A stretch of 64,000 nt of DNA from Venturia oleaginea (Eukaryota > Ascomycota > Dothideomycetes > Venturiales > Venturiaceae). How positions within the stretch are numbered: position 1 is the stretch's first letter; the number at the start of each line of letters is the position of its first letter. The translations under genes were made by a program, and so were the position numbers. The DNA lies in assembly GCA_013176395.1 (NCBI GenBank), contig JABMLP010000008.1, positions 1,054,001 to 1,118,000 of the forward strand, read 5' to 3'. The notes beneath the pieces were generated by a model that did no database searches, was not told where the DNA came from, and saw nothing but the letters and a program-made list of their open reading frames with translations. Positions 1 through 11,632 of this stretch are shown here, one piece after another.

Positions 1-370
1 ACTTTGGCAGTCGTGTCCCTGTATTGTGTAAGCAATCGTTCAATGGACATGAGTTGAATCCCGGGTATACATACAGCCAGAAGAAACTGGGGATGGTGGC
101 CACCTTCTTGGCCACCTCGATGAGGGTCTGGTTGCCTGCCAGGGCTGGAATAGCTATACTCTCAACCTCCTTCTGGTAGAAACTGTTTGCATACAGGTTG
201 ATGCCGGAGGCGCCTGCAGTGAATGGGCTACCAACTGTGGGCCCTTCTGCAGCTGTGGCAACACTTTCGCCTGTCACAGCGATATAGTCCACCCGCGCTG
301 GAGGAGGAACGCCGCTCCATTTTGCTTCCGCAACTGCGATCAACGCACAAAGGAGTGTGAGGTTCTTCAT
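1..370 (-). CDS. GH6 cellobiohydrolase (Cel6-type), N-terminal part, cut by window edge
   Basis: Predicted secreted glycoside hydrolase family 6 enzyme that releases cellobiose from cellulose chains. The start ATG is at 370-368 on the minus strand, followed by a signal peptide (MKNLTLLCALIAVAEA) and then directly by the GH6 N-terminal region with the family-like stretches SPFTAGASGINLYAN and ATIPSFFWL. There is no N-terminal cellulose-binding module or Ser/Thr linker, so this is a single-domain form unless a CBM lies beyond the window at the C terminus, which is not the usual place. An intron fits at 74-19 (GTATGT..ACAG, 56 nt); splicing it gives F-F-W-L-D-T-T-A-K, which matches GH6 proteins. 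The catalytic residues lie outside the window. Upstream 371-1530 would hold the promoter. Confidence 0.85.
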   Translation of the reverse strand, partial: MKNLTLLCALIAVAEAKWSGVPPPARVDYIAVTGESVATAAEGPTVGSPFTAGASGINLYANSFYQKEVESIAIPALAGNQTLIEVAKKVATIPSFFWLYVYPGFNSCPLNDCLHNTGTRLPK

Positions 371-1530
371 TGAGAAGAAAGCAAGAGAAAGTAGTTGAAG
401 GAACGTAACTGAATTGGAAAAGCTAGGCAGGTTGCAAACAAACGTGTCCTGTTATTCATGATGGTATAAGAACATAATATGCGGTCGTGACCCTGCTTGG
501 ATCTTTGTGATGATAGACAAGCGGTCCATCTATATAGCCTTACGCGCTCAGATATGAGCAGCATGATCGTCGCATGGTGGCATGGCGTTCGGTGGCCGAA
601 GCTCGTTCTATTGTCGCCGGGTCATGTACATAGTAGACGACAATACTGAGTGTAATGCATGATTGTTTGAGTCAACCAGGTGAAGGCCTGGGAGAGCGGG
701 TCTTTCGCCTTGGAATGGATCCGGGGTCGAAATGATGGGGGCAATTTGACCGACGTTCCAGGAAAGGGTAGAATGAATTCGAATATCCGGCTGGAGAGAT
801 GTCCAGCTCCCCGGCGACGACAGTGATTCCAGTAATCATGCTTCAGCGAAAGAAAGAGCATACTGCTTCAGATAGATGAACAGTTTGCGTTGTTTTCTTG
901 GTCTAGCGCATCACGAGCAGGAGCATTGACTCGAGAAGCGATGAAAACTTGGCCCGGCGAATATACGAATGCATCGTCAACGGAAAGGCAAATTTCCGCC
1001 TTTCAAATGCAAGCCGTGTGAAGGCGTGTGATTATTGATGTTGATTACATGGTGGCCAAGCATAAGACATTCGATGAGCACAAGATTCCGCAGGACGGGG
1101 GCGCGATCCGACTTAATTGAAAGATGGTCCAATGATGGGAGAGGGGTAAGGTATAGGGAGGTAGAGAAGGGAGTGCAAAGCGAAGATGAAGCGATGAATA
1201 CGAAAATCAACCTCAGGCTGCATCAGGTAAAGGTACCCACGTGATTTTGATCCGTCTACTCTCTATTGAGCTCATCGAAATACATGGGATTCGATTTCTA
1301 GCAGAAGATGCAATTGACTGAGAAGACCTGTCTCTCCAACCGAATTCACTATGATATGGATTGCGTTGAATGAGGAGGCTGCTGGCCTTGGCCAAAGAGT
1401 GCCCTGTAGTCAGTGGCCCTTACGCGAGAATAACTCTGCGCGTCATCTCTCGTCGCGACTTCGATTCTCCATATCTTCCCTCAACTGCTCCCCACCCACT
1501 CCACATTGTCAACAGTAAAAGACGGCCGCC
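371..1530. other. Intergenic region between divergent GH6 and fen1 genes
   Basis: No convincing coding sequence. The open frames here are short, lack family features and overlap each other on both strands. The region must hold the promoters of the two divergent genes. A pyrimidine-rich stretch sits shortly before the fen1 start. Confidence 0.5.
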
Positions 1531-2808
1531 ATGGGAATCAAGAGTAGGAAGATCCTCTGGACTAGTAGTCAACTGCTAACAGCAGACAGACCTGTTCCAG
1601 ATCATCAGCGAGAACTGCCCCGAGGCTGTGAAGACGGGCGAGATCAAGAACCAGTTTGGCAGGAAGGTGGCCATTGATGCCTCCATGTCCATATATTCGT
1701 TCCTCATCGCTGTCCGGAGTGATGGCCAGCAGCTGACTAACGAATCTGGGGACACCACTTCGCACCTGATGGGCATGTTCTACCGCACCCTCAGGATGGT
1801 CGACAACGGCATCAAACCTCTCTACGTCTTCGACGGCGCCCCACCGAAGCTCAAGTCTGGCGAACTTGCAAAACGCTTTCAACGCAAGTCAGAAGCACTG
1901 GCTGCTGTCGAAGAGGCCAAGGAGACTGGTACAGCTGAGGAGGTCGAAAGATTCTCTCGGAGAACAGTTCGCGTCACCAGGGAACACAATGCAGACTGTC
2001 AGAAGCTACTGAAACTGATGGGCATCCCATACATCATCGCACCCACTGAGGCCGAGGCACAGTGTGCTGCCCTGGCCAAGGCAGGAAAGGTCTACGCAGC
2101 TGCCAGTGAGGATATGGACACTCTCACATTCGATTCCCCTGTGCTCCTGCGTCATCTTACATTCAGCGAACAGCGCAAGGAGCCCATTCAGGAGATACAT
2201 TTGGACAAAGTCTTGGAGGGCCTCGAAATGGAACGCAAACAGGTATCCGTGTTCTCGTGTCCTTCAACTACAACGCGCTAACAGTGGCGTAGTTTATCGA
2301 CCTCTGCATCCTCCTCGGTTGTGATTATGTCGACCCCATCAAAGGCGTTGGGCCAGCGGGTGCGCTTAAGCTCATCCGCGAGCATAAGAACCTCGAGGGA
2401 GTCGTCAAACATTTCAAATCTGGCTCCAAATTCGTTGTGCCCGATGACTGGCCATTCGAAGATGCCCGTCTGCTCTTCCTAGAACCGGATGTGCGCCCAG
2501 CAGACGATCCACTCTGTGACTTCAAATGGGAAGCTCCAGACATAGATGGGCTTGTCAAATACTTGGTGGAAGAAAAAGGCTTCAATGAGGACAGGATCCG
2601 AAATGGAGCCGCCAGACTACAAAAAAATCTCAAGAGCGCACAACAGTCCAGGCTTGAAGGTTTCTTCAAGCCAGTCGCGAGAACCAAAGAGGAACAGGAA
2701 AAGCTCAAGCGCAAGAATGATGAGAAGGTTGCTGCGAGCAAGAAACAAAAGAAGGAGGCCCAGAAAGAGAAGAAAGTGTCTAAAGGGAAGCCACGCGGAG
2801 CTGGTTGA
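1531..2808 (+). CDS. fen1: Flap endonuclease 1 (FEN1/Rad27)
   Basis: Structure-specific 5' flap endonuclease acting in Okazaki fragment maturation and long-patch base excision repair in the nucleus. Three exons: 1531-1543, 1590-2242, 2293-2808, giving 393 aa, the normal FEN1 length. The tiny first exon encodes MGIK and one base of the next codon; after splicing (GTAGG..CAG with GCTAAC branch point) the protein reads [13 protein letters not shown], as in other FEN1 proteins. The XPG-N domain has [12 protein letters not shown] (metal-binding Asp), XPG-I has PTEAEAQCA and SEDMDTLTF, and the H3TH region begins LGCDYV. The C terminus carries the PCNA-binding PIP box [10 protein letters not shown] followed by a Lys-rich tail. 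Start and both introns are inferred from family conservation. Confidence 0.95.
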
Positions 2809-3602
2809 AGCGACCAAAATATGTTGTCGTACCGCCGGAATTTTTTGACGCTGTATCGATCACCACCATGCTGTCGTCTCTGCCATATTGCAGTGCTTCC
2901 AGCCCGCTACCCGACGACACATGTTAACGAGGCCTCAACATCGCATGGAATAATGTAAAGACATGGAGCAGTTTTGGAGCCAGTCAGCATCGCTTCAGAG
3001 CGAGCCGGGCACATTTGATCCGTATCGAGAAGGAGACTGGGTAGTGTTGCAAGCGAAGTTCTCGCAAGGAATTTCTGAATGCATCGTTGCGGAGCAGGCG
3101 ACCCAAACAAGGCCCGGGATGGGGTGTCAACCAATCACCTCATGGAAGTATGTCTTGCAGCGTCCACAGTGACACTGCATGGTTGAGGTACAGGATTTGA
3201 GTTGCATGAAGATACTTAGCTGCAGCTATACAAGCATTCATGTACTATGGTATATTAACTTTGTCGGTCTAATAGATGATTTCATGTGCGACCCCGCACA
3301 TTTTCTTAACCGAGCAAATCTTTTGTTTACCCGACGAGAATCTTCCCGGCTCCAAGTCAGCTTCTTCCTCTTCTCAAACGATTTACGCCAGGGTCCATTT
3401 CACTCCCTCACTGACTCATTGGCAGAGTGCGAGAAGAATTCATCTCGGCTAGATTTGCGACCCGTGCCCGAAAATTTGGCGATCATCTATCCCACGTGCG
3501 AAATACAAACGGACCGTGACTGCCATACCACACGTACCAAAATGTGTGGTCATCCTTCTTACTTCTTCTGTTCCATATTTTTCCTTCGCGTTGATCCTCA
3601 CT
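2809..3602. other. Intergenic region fen1 - P450
   Basis: No supported gene. Open frames here show no family features or codon continuity. It presumably contains the fen1 3' UTR and the P450 promoter. Confidence 0.45.
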
Positions 3603-5330
3603 ATGTTGTTCGGTAATCTGTCCCAGGCCGGATTTGACTACGTTAAGGCAGGTGGATTACTATTGGTCGCCTGGCTCCTCTACGGCTTCCTTGGTGGCCT
3701 CATCAAGGACCGCCGAATCCGTGCACTCGGCCTCCGCGCCCCACGACGACGTCTAAAACTTCCTTATGGACTTGATCTCATGTATGAAGGCATTACGCGG
3801 GCCTTCCGACACGACAGTCTTTCCTTCTGGTCGAATAATTTCAAAAACTTTGGAAATCCGAATAACCCATATACTATCGAAGCATCCATCGGTGGCGACA
3901 GAATAGTCCTGACGGCCGATCCCGAAAACATCAAGGCGATTCTGGCCACACAGTTTCAAGATTATGGCAAGGGGGAGCAGTTTAACAAGGATTGGCATGA
4001 GTTTTTGGGGGACAGTATTTTCACTACTGATGGGAGTGCTTGGCATGATTCGAGGCAGTTGATTCGGCCGCAGTTTGTCAAGGATCGATTGAGCGATATC
4101 GAGACCTTTGAGAAGCATGTTCAGAAGCTTTTGCCGCTTATGGGTGGTCAAGGGCAGACGGTTGATGTTTGTGATTTGTTCTTCAGGTATACACTTGACG
4201 CCGCCACCGATTTCCTGTTGGGCAGGAGTGTGGACAGTTTGGAACATGATGCGACGGCTTTTGCGACGGCGTTTAATGAGGTTCAGCATGTTCAGAGTAT
4301 TATCGCGCGGACGGGAGGCTTGAATTGGCTTGTTCCGAGGGGGAGATTTAGGAGGGAGTTGCAGGTTATGAATGAGTTTACTAACCAGTATATCGATGAT
4401 GCTTTGGGGTTGGACAAGGAGGAGTTGGAGAAGAGGACGAAGGGGGAGGAGGGGTATACGTTTCTTCATGCTTTGGCGACGTTCACGAGGGATAGGAAGG
4501 TTTTGAGGGATCAGCTTGTTGCTGTTTTGTGTGAGTTTTGCTTCTCCCTTCTTTGTGGTTGAGAGTGTTGCTGATTTGAGGAAGTGGCTGGGAGGGATAC
4601 TACGTGAGTCTTTCCGATTTCCTTTCTCCTGTTGTGGGTTATGTTAACACACAGTTCAGTGCTTGCACTCTCTCATGGCTCTTCTACGAATTATCAATGC
4701 ATCCAGAAATTGTCACCAAACTCCGAAAAGAAATCAAGCACACAGTAGGCATGCACAGAGACCCCGAATACTCCGACCTCAAATCCATGAAATACTTACA
4801 AGTATGTCTCTCCCTTTCATTCATCTCACTTTCCAACCCCCTCACTAACAAAACAAAATCAGAACTGCATGAACGAAACCCTCCGCCTCTACCCCATCGT
4901 CCCCTTCAACGTCCGCCTAGCCCTAAAAGACACAACCCTCCCCCATGGCGGTGGTCCAACAGGTAACTCACCAATCGGCATCCTAAAAGGAACAGCAATC
5001 GGCTACTCCACCCTCGCCATGCAACGTCGACCCGATCTCTACCTTCCCCCCTCCTCCGGCTTTCCTGATATAACCAAATTCGTACCGGAGAGGTGGGATG
5101 GATGGTATCCCAAAGCTTGGACGTATATTCCGTTTAATGGCGGTCCGAGGCTTTGTGTTGGACAGCAGTTTGCACTTACGGAGATGGGGTATACGGTTGT
5201 TAGGATTTTGCAGAGGTTTGGGAAAGTGGAATGGAGGGGTGGGGAGGCGCCGAAGATGAAGGCGGATATTGTGTTGCAGCCGGCTGACGGGGTGAAGGTT
5301 GCGTTTTTTGAGGCGGGGGAGGGCAAGTGA
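3603..5330 (+). CDS. Cytochrome P450, CYP52-like (n-alkane/fatty-acid hydroxylase type)
   Basis: Membrane-anchored haem monooxygenase of the ER. Four exons: 3603-4530, 4585-4603 (only 19 nt), 4660-4801 and 4863-5330, giving 518 aa. One N-terminal membrane segment (AGGLLLVAWLLYGFLGGL) is followed by the P450 fold. The I-helix motif AGRDTT is split by two introns and appears only after splicing. The ExxR motif is ETLR, the PERW segment is present, and the haem loop is FNGGPRLCVG with the Cys ligand. The sequence style (LPHGGG..PIGILKGTAIGYSTLAMQ) resembles CYP52 and related fungal terminal hydroxylases; the substrate is not provable here. The frame stays open upstream to 3516, so a start 29 codons earlier is possible, but the ATG at 3603 places the membrane anchor normally. 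Confidence 0.9.
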
Positions 5331-5816
5331 GTGATTGTTTGCGAAGTGGAGAGTGTATGTTGTTTTATTGGGATTTGGGGATTGGTTCTGGCGTGACTTT
5401 AGTATGCTTTGGACTGTAAGCTGGTTGTTTTTCGAGCGAGGTTTGAAGATTCATTCCATTGTATGACGAATTGGTTCGGAATCATGGGTTGTTCCTGGAG
5501 ACAACATTCCAGTTCCCAGCTCGTCGAAGTTCCTGTGGTGATGGATTGTGTTGCCACGAAGCTCGATACAAGGCCAGCAACGCGAGCAGCACCTCAGACT
5601 TTTTCCCAACATTTAAAGTCAGACCGTCTCTCGAAGTGCAGGTCGATATATAGGAGAGAAGAGCTGTGCGCCGAATGTCATGAAGAGTTCTACCTGATTC
5701 GTCCCAAGGTTGAAGGTTGCATCGAGAAAAGGTCGAGCATACTAGTACACGAGGATGATTCAGGTATTCTTAGGATTCATCGTTACTTATTGTGCGAAGC
5801 TTCTGTATTATACATA
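5331..5816. other. Convergent 3' intergenic region
   Basis: Lies between the 3' ends of the P450 and the acyl-CoA dehydrogenase. No coding features; it probably contains both 3' UTRs. Confidence 0.5.
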
Positions 5817-7283
5817 TTAACAGAAGGCTTGTATGCCAGTAATTGCACGTCCAAGAATGAGTGCTGGGACAGATGTTAGCCGTGATCTGTAACGAGAAAG
5901 AAGCCTACTTACCATGAATATCACTCTGTCCCTCGTACGTTTGGGTAACAAACAGGTTGGACACGTGCCGTCCAATGTGGTACTCATCACTGACAGCGTT
6001 ACCGCCGAATATTTCTTGTAAGCTAGGACAAAGTTAGCATGGCGAACGTCAAAGGAAAGTAGGGGAAGCTCAACATACTTTCTTGCATTAACCAACGCAC
6101 GATCGCAGTTCTGTCTTTTGATCATGGAGATCATTTCTGGTGCTGCTTTTCCTTCATCCTTTAGTCGACCAACGTGGTAAGCAGCTAAGATACCAAAAGC
6201 AGCATCCGTCGTCGCATCCGCCAATTTCTTCTGCACAAGCTGGTACTTCGCGATTGGATTGCCCTTGAACTGTTTCCTTTCCAAAGCATACTCCCTCGCC
6301 CTAGCAATGCAATCTTCCAAAGCACCAATCGTACCCCAAGCAATTCCATACCGAGCCGAATTGAGACAACTAAAGGGGCCCCACAATCCCTCAATATCTG
6401 GCAGCAGATTCTCCTTTGGAATAGGAATTCCATCCATATGAATCATGCCAGTGATGGAAGCCCTCAGTCCATTCTTATTCTTCAGCGGTGGTGTTTCCAA
6501 AGTCCCTGGCGGACACTTCTCCCTCTCCACAATAAATCCCCTAATCTTCCCCGTCTCCTGTAGCTTCGCCCACACAAGCAAAACATCAGCAATGGGACTA
6601 TTCGTAATCCACGTCTTACTCCCACTCAAACTGTAATACCCCTCTTTACTCGGATGTGGTTTGGCCATACTCTCCATACTGCCCGGATCGCTACCATGAT
6701 TCGGTTCTGTGAGACCGAAACAACCAAGGATTTTGCCTTTGGCCATGCCTGGAAGGAACCTCTCTTTCTGTTCTTCCGAGCCGAATTCTTCGATCCCGCC
6801 CATGGCTAGCGAGGATTGAACGGACATGCCTGATCGGTATCCCGAGTCCACTCTTTCGACGGCGCGGGTTATGAGGCCAGAGGCGACACTGCTGACACCG
6901 GCACAGCCGTAGCCTTGGATTGTTGCACCGAGAAGTCCCAGTTCTCCCATTTCGGTGAGGATGGCACGGTCGTATTCTTCGTTTCGGTAGGCCTCTACAT
7001 GATGTGTCAGTATACCGATTCCCTCAACGTGGGGTTATTTGTGAGTAAACAAACCTAAGACACGCGGCAGCATCCTTTCCTGACAATATGACTCAGCCGT
7101 CTCTGCAATGGCCAATTCATCTTCCGTATATACGCTCGCAGCACCCAATGGATCCTTCCAATCGAATGCTACGGGAGCGTGGAGATATCGTCTTTGTCGT
7201 AGTAGAGCAGCATTGCGGGGTGTTGTGGTGCGCAATTGCCTTGCAGCATGTCGACAGATGGGTTTGAACATTGTTGAAGTCAA
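5817..7283 (-). CDS. Glutaryl-CoA dehydrogenase, mitochondrial (acyl-CoA dehydrogenase family)
   Basis: FAD enzyme converting glutaryl-CoA to crotonyl-CoA in lysine and tryptophan breakdown. Exons on the minus strand: 7283-7055, 6994-6079, 6022-5913, 5863-5817; introns of 60, 56 and 49 nt; 433 aa, the usual length. The N terminus is Arg-rich and lacks acidic residues up to the FDWKDPLGA region, as for a mitochondrial targeting peptide. Acyl-CoA dehydrogenase features include CFGLTEPNHGSDPGSM (FAD/substrate loop), TWITNSP, and near the C terminus EIFGGNAVSDEYHIGRH followed by TYEGQSDIHALILGRAITG, with the catalytic Glu in YEGQ. The last two motifs appear only after splicing. The gene is convergent with the P450; no functional link is implied. 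Confidence 0.93.
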
Positions 7284-7989
7284 GGAAGAGAATTTGAGGG
7301 TATAAGAGTATAAGGCTATGTGCAGACTAGGATCTGAGAGGGATGGATGGATATAAATCTCGTTCGGGCATCGGCTACTTTCCCCAGAAAACCGTTTGCG
7401 CTAATAGGATCGACGCCGAGGCGTGGCGTAGTCGGGAATGAAGGTGCCTCAGGCTACTTACTCGCCATCAAAATCGGGGTGCCTCAGGCTGCTCATGCTC
7501 GAGTATGATGGAGTTTTAGCAGCCGTAGGATTCTGCGAGTGCTGCTTAATCGACCCTCGATTGACTGCCTCACAGCGGATGCATCAATGGATATGGCGCC
7601 ACACATGGGCTGAAATTTAAACGGAACACTTCAGCGATCCCTGCGTTGGGAAATAATGTCGCCATGGGTTATTCGACTCCGATATGAAATTCAAATCCCA
7701 CCTGTACAACCATCACGGTGTCCAAACACCTGACCTTTGGAGTGTCGTTAAGGATGATAACAAGAGTATACGAACTCCGAATCGCACCTCCAATCACCGC
7801 GTGCAAAAGGTGGTTCCAAAAGAAGAGGAGAAGGAAGATGTAATATTCCAGTTTCACAACTTTGTAGTCGATACGATGGCCATGGAATAAACAGAGCGAT
7901 AAGGCTTGTCCTCGAAGTAGATCTTACCTAATGCGGAAATTAGTAGCTTATCTCAAAACGAGCTATCAAGCTATTTCGATGTTGATTTT
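7284..7989. other. Intergenic region upstream of glutaryl-CoA dehydrogenase
   Basis: Probable promoter region of the minus-strand dehydrogenase. A short direct repeat, GGTGCCTCAGGCT-like, occurs twice around 7443-7495. No gene is supported. Confidence 0.4.
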
Positions 7990-8600
7990 GTTGGCTATGG
8001 ACAATCGCTTGAGCCAGAACATTCTTGCGAGCTTGTACTAAAAGTGGGTCCGCTTATGGGAGGCTTTCCGAGGACTTTAGATGATCTATATTCAACCAGA
8101 GACGGCGATCCTATAGATATCGATACTTGAGGGTCTTCGCAAGGCGAGCATTCTCGAGTTTGGGGTCGTCTCCATTTGAAGAAGTGCAACTATCCACAAA
8201 ATCTACCATTTCTTTGGAGACCACACTCTTCAGGCGAGTATCCAAATATCAAGTAAGCAAGGCGAGCTGAAACTCAACTTGCTGGTCTGCATCTACAACG
8301 TCCAAAAATCCTTCCAATACATCAGAGGTGATTTCATGATCATTGTAGAGAGATTGATTGATCGCTCGTAACGCTGTTAGGGCAGGAGCTCGAATGAAGG
8401 GTGAGTGCGACATGTCGGTGAACCTTACTTCGAACTTGTACTGTTCAGCAATATGGTGGTAACTTGGACTGATACTATGACTTACTCGTTTCGGGTTTGC
8501 CATATCACAACGGTGAGGAAGAAGGCAACCAGAGCAGTGTACGGAAAGATTTAGCCTTACGGTTCTCGAGATACATATATGGTCAGTCCCACACCTCAAA
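7990..8600 (-). pseudogene. Unidentified decayed protein-coding fragment
   Basis: Read on the minus strand, 8440-8249 gives a protein-like stretch (helical and acidic, with SPFIRAPALTALRAINQSL and VLEGFLDVVDADQQVEF). It continues in the same frame through several stop codons to about 8000 (LDTRLKSVVSKEMVDFVDS and further). A start at MANPKR near 8501 followed by a short intron is possible. I do not recognise the family. The continuous protein-like frame interrupted by stops suggests a pseudogene; it lies back-to-back with the next pseudogene. Confidence 0.3.
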
Positions 8601-8814
8601 CCTCAAAAGATGTCTCGCACACCTCCCTGGCTGCAGCCATCACAAAGCTTGCGGTTCTCCTACTAATTCCTGTGGGTGAGGAGTAAGCATCGCTGCCTGC
8701 CATAGGAGGGGTAGTCTTGGACAAGGCGTCTACACGCTAAACCCGATATGAAAACTCGGCAAATTTGGCATCCCGCACTACACTCCGCAACTCAACCACA
8801 ACCTGCCTCACCAA

Positions 8815-10330
8815 ATGGGCGCCGAAATTAGTCAGGTGGTCCGGTCAGAACTTGAGACTTCGACACTGGAGGAACTGCTATCCAACGAACATTATCCCGG
8901 CTGAAACAAACCAACTGGACCAGGGATTGCTAACATGGTTGCGATTGCGACAAAGCCATCAGCAGAATATCTAGTCATTGCTATCGCTAATCTGCGCAGT
9001 GGGCGCTCTCCCAAAACTCGTGCTCGAGCGCGCATTATCTTCCCAGAAGAGATGGAATGAGTATGGTGCGGAATACCAAATCGTTCCTCGCGACGCCCAC
9101 CTTGAACCGCGTCTCAAGGTTCTTTTTTTGGATCCCGATGGATTGTGGCAGTTCTTAAGCATCTGGTATCGAATGCAGCTGTTGGTGTGGAGAAATATAA
9201 CGACATGGAGGAGGTTTACTTCTGTGGCTCGACATCCGCTGAGCATGTGGACACCCAAGAAAGAACTTATTGGATAGAACAAGCTCTTTGGTTGTTCTGC
9301 TATGTTTTCCCCCGCAATATAACAACTCTGTAAGTTTCTCAACCCATTATCGTGGGCTATACTCACCAAGAAAGGTCGGGTTCAGAAAGAGAAAGGATAT
9401 GGGCGGTGCTAGAGGTTTTGCTCCGCCTTTGTACTGAAGTTAATCTAGAGATTCCATCTAACGACGAAGTCATCGAGACTTTATTGGCAGTGGCGAAAAT
9501 TGGACCATTGCCAGGACGACGTAGAATTCTCTTCGTGGTCGATCCGTTACTGAAAAAGAAGCGAATGCAGATTTGCTAGCCGAAGCTGTCTACTAAAGAA
9601 GTGTGGTTTTGCGTCTTAAAGGAGATATTACCGGCTTAAATAAGCTACTCAAAGAATTTTTGGACTGTCCAGACATAGCCACACATCTAAAATCACATTC
9701 GATCCTCGGACTCCTACATCTATCTCAAGCGATAAATAATACCTACAACCTTAACTTCTCATCAGCTAGCAAACGAGCAAAGATGTGGATCCCTTTAACT
9801 ACAGATGCCACAGAAAAGCAGCTTGATATGGTATAGAACTAGATCTATTCCGCCGGTCGAATATTGAGGGGACAAGACCATTTCGATACTGTATGTGTTT
9901 TTTTCGAACGCTGCCTCCAAATGGAACCTCTTCGCAAAATTAGAAGATATTTAGCGCTGTCTCACCTCGCGGATGCCTACGTTGAGGTAGATTATCTGCG
10001 CCGGCAAAACAATGATTCACCCCATACAGGAGAGTTTCTCGGCAAAGCTCAAAGTTTGATTAGACCGGAAATCGAATCTCCGAGATCTCACCCACAACCG
10101 GCGCAGCGTTCAAAAAGATTTCGGTGTTTACTTCTTTCTCTGTCCGAGATCGAGATCAGGGAAAATTACCTTGACGAAGCCCACCGACTGCACGTCTTCT
10201 GAGAGGGGATATTGAAGGGGGCAAAGCAGCGTTCGATTATGCGGCGCGAATATGCCACAGCAAATCTCCACAGTTCATGATGCTGGGGGTTGGTACATGT
10301 TTGACGATGTGCAATGTCAGATAAACTCAC
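8815..10330 (+). pseudogene. Decayed TPR-like protein gene (fungal helical-repeat C-terminal domain)
   Basis: A plus-strand coding relic broken by stops and frame changes. The start may be MGAEISQVVRSELE at 8815, followed by a stop after 29 codons. Protein-like parts follow: KHLVSNAAVGVEKYNDMEEV (about 9153-9330), FERCLQMEPLRKIRRYLALS and AYVEVDYLRRQNND (9900-10020), SLSEIEIRENYLDEAHRL (about 10140-10195), then in another frame GDIEGGKAAFDYAARICH with SPQFMMLGVGTC (10207-10305). The last elements resemble the tetratricopeptide-like C-terminal region of large fungal proteins of unknown role, from general family knowledge. The part between DEAHRL and GDIEGG appears to be missing. No intact reading frame remains. 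Confidence 0.55.
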
Positions 10331-10774
10331 TTATTGGGTGGACATTAACTCCTTAAAAACAATTCACTGGAAATCAAGTCAAAGTCGTGAGTTCATGCCT
10401 CCAGAATTTACCAGGTGGTATAATGAACGGGCTGTTACGCAGGCCTGACTTTAGTAAGTAGAGCCGCTACCGACAGAGGGGTGGGGCTAAATGCGCGGGC
10501 GTGACTACGGTTCCTACTACCCCCATATATACAGCCGGGTAAAGCTCGGAGCAGCGCGCCAGCCCAACCGCACCATTTCTCTCCACCACCACTTTCAAGA
10601 GACAACCCACAGATTTCCCAGAAAGCCACCGCCCTCGACAATCTCTCGGCCACCGCTGATATATTCCCCTCTATCCTCTCCATGAAAGCGTCGCGCAAAT
10701 CGGTCGCATTCGTTCTCCAACCGCAGATTCGCACCGTCGCACCACGGCCATGGAGGAGAGTAATCACTTCCAAC

Positions 10775-11609
10775 ATGGAGAAGACTGTTTATGAAGCATT
10801 TCGCACTGATGAAGGGATCACGGATGAGCTCAGCAAAACTATTCTCTGAGAACTACGGAATCTGGGACAAGCAGGCACCGGAAAAGGTGGGAAAGTTTGC
10901 GAAAGCATGTAGGGCTGCCTGGTGCAAATGCTGACGATTGTGCCAACTGAACCACTGGCCTGATAGGTGCTCCTGTTCGGCTGAGCAAAGGACAACTTCG
11001 AAACGAGTACCTCCCTAGTGGTATCTCCTCATATGCTAGGGTCTTCGTCGACGGTAACCTTGCTGGTAATGCTCTGGCGTGTCGTTGGTCTGTTGAGAGC
11101 AAGACTGTTTGCTGGATTACCCAGTTGGTCGTTTATCGCGATTATCGGGAACGCGGGCTTACACGTGGACTCCTTGATCAGATAAATCGGGACGGGAGTA
11201 ATATTTACAGCGTTATGAGCGCTCTTCCAGCTAATTGTCTAGCTACCGCGAGAGCGTTCGGAAGTGAGTTTATACTGCGCTGGTATCGTTAATTCGACCC
11301 TAATCTCTATTAGACTCCATCGATAATATCTCACTCGAATTCATGAAAGCTAATACCGAGTCAATAATGAAAGTATCTCCGGTGGAGTATATTCGGAATG
11401 CTAAGATGGTAGGTAGCCTTTTTAATCTCGATAATACTACTAGTCGTGTCTATTACATTAACTCTGGATTCTTCGTTAATCACCGCGACCCGCTTGAGGC
11501 GTTGGCGTGGGTGCGGGATACAATGGAGTGGCCATTGAGTAACCTATTTAATGGTCATAAATATCTCCTTATCCTTGAAGCTAGGCGACGGTCCCGCTTA
11601 AGGCAATAG
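10775..11609 (+). pseudogene. GNAT-family N-acetyltransferase, frameshifted
   Basis: Resembles fungal GNAT proteins. MEKTVYEAFRTDEG starts at 10775, but the homologous continuation LFSENYGIWDKQAPEKVGKF is in another frame (from about 10836) and APVRLSKGQLRNEYLP in a third (from about 10969). A core follows: VCWITQLVVYRDYRERGLTR (acetyl-CoA binding loop region), then IYSVMSALPANCLATARAFG. A normal intron fits at 11264-11313 (GTGAGT..TTAG), joining to NSIDNISLEFMKANTESIMK and a C-terminal exon ending LLILEARRRSRLRQ. The second shift could be partly explained by an intron at 10922-10966, but the first near 10830 cannot. So the 3' half is well kept and the 5' end is damaged. It lies only 20 bp from the pogo insertion at 11633. 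Confidence 0.6.
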
Positions 11610-11632
11610 CGGTTACATTCATCTAAAGCATA

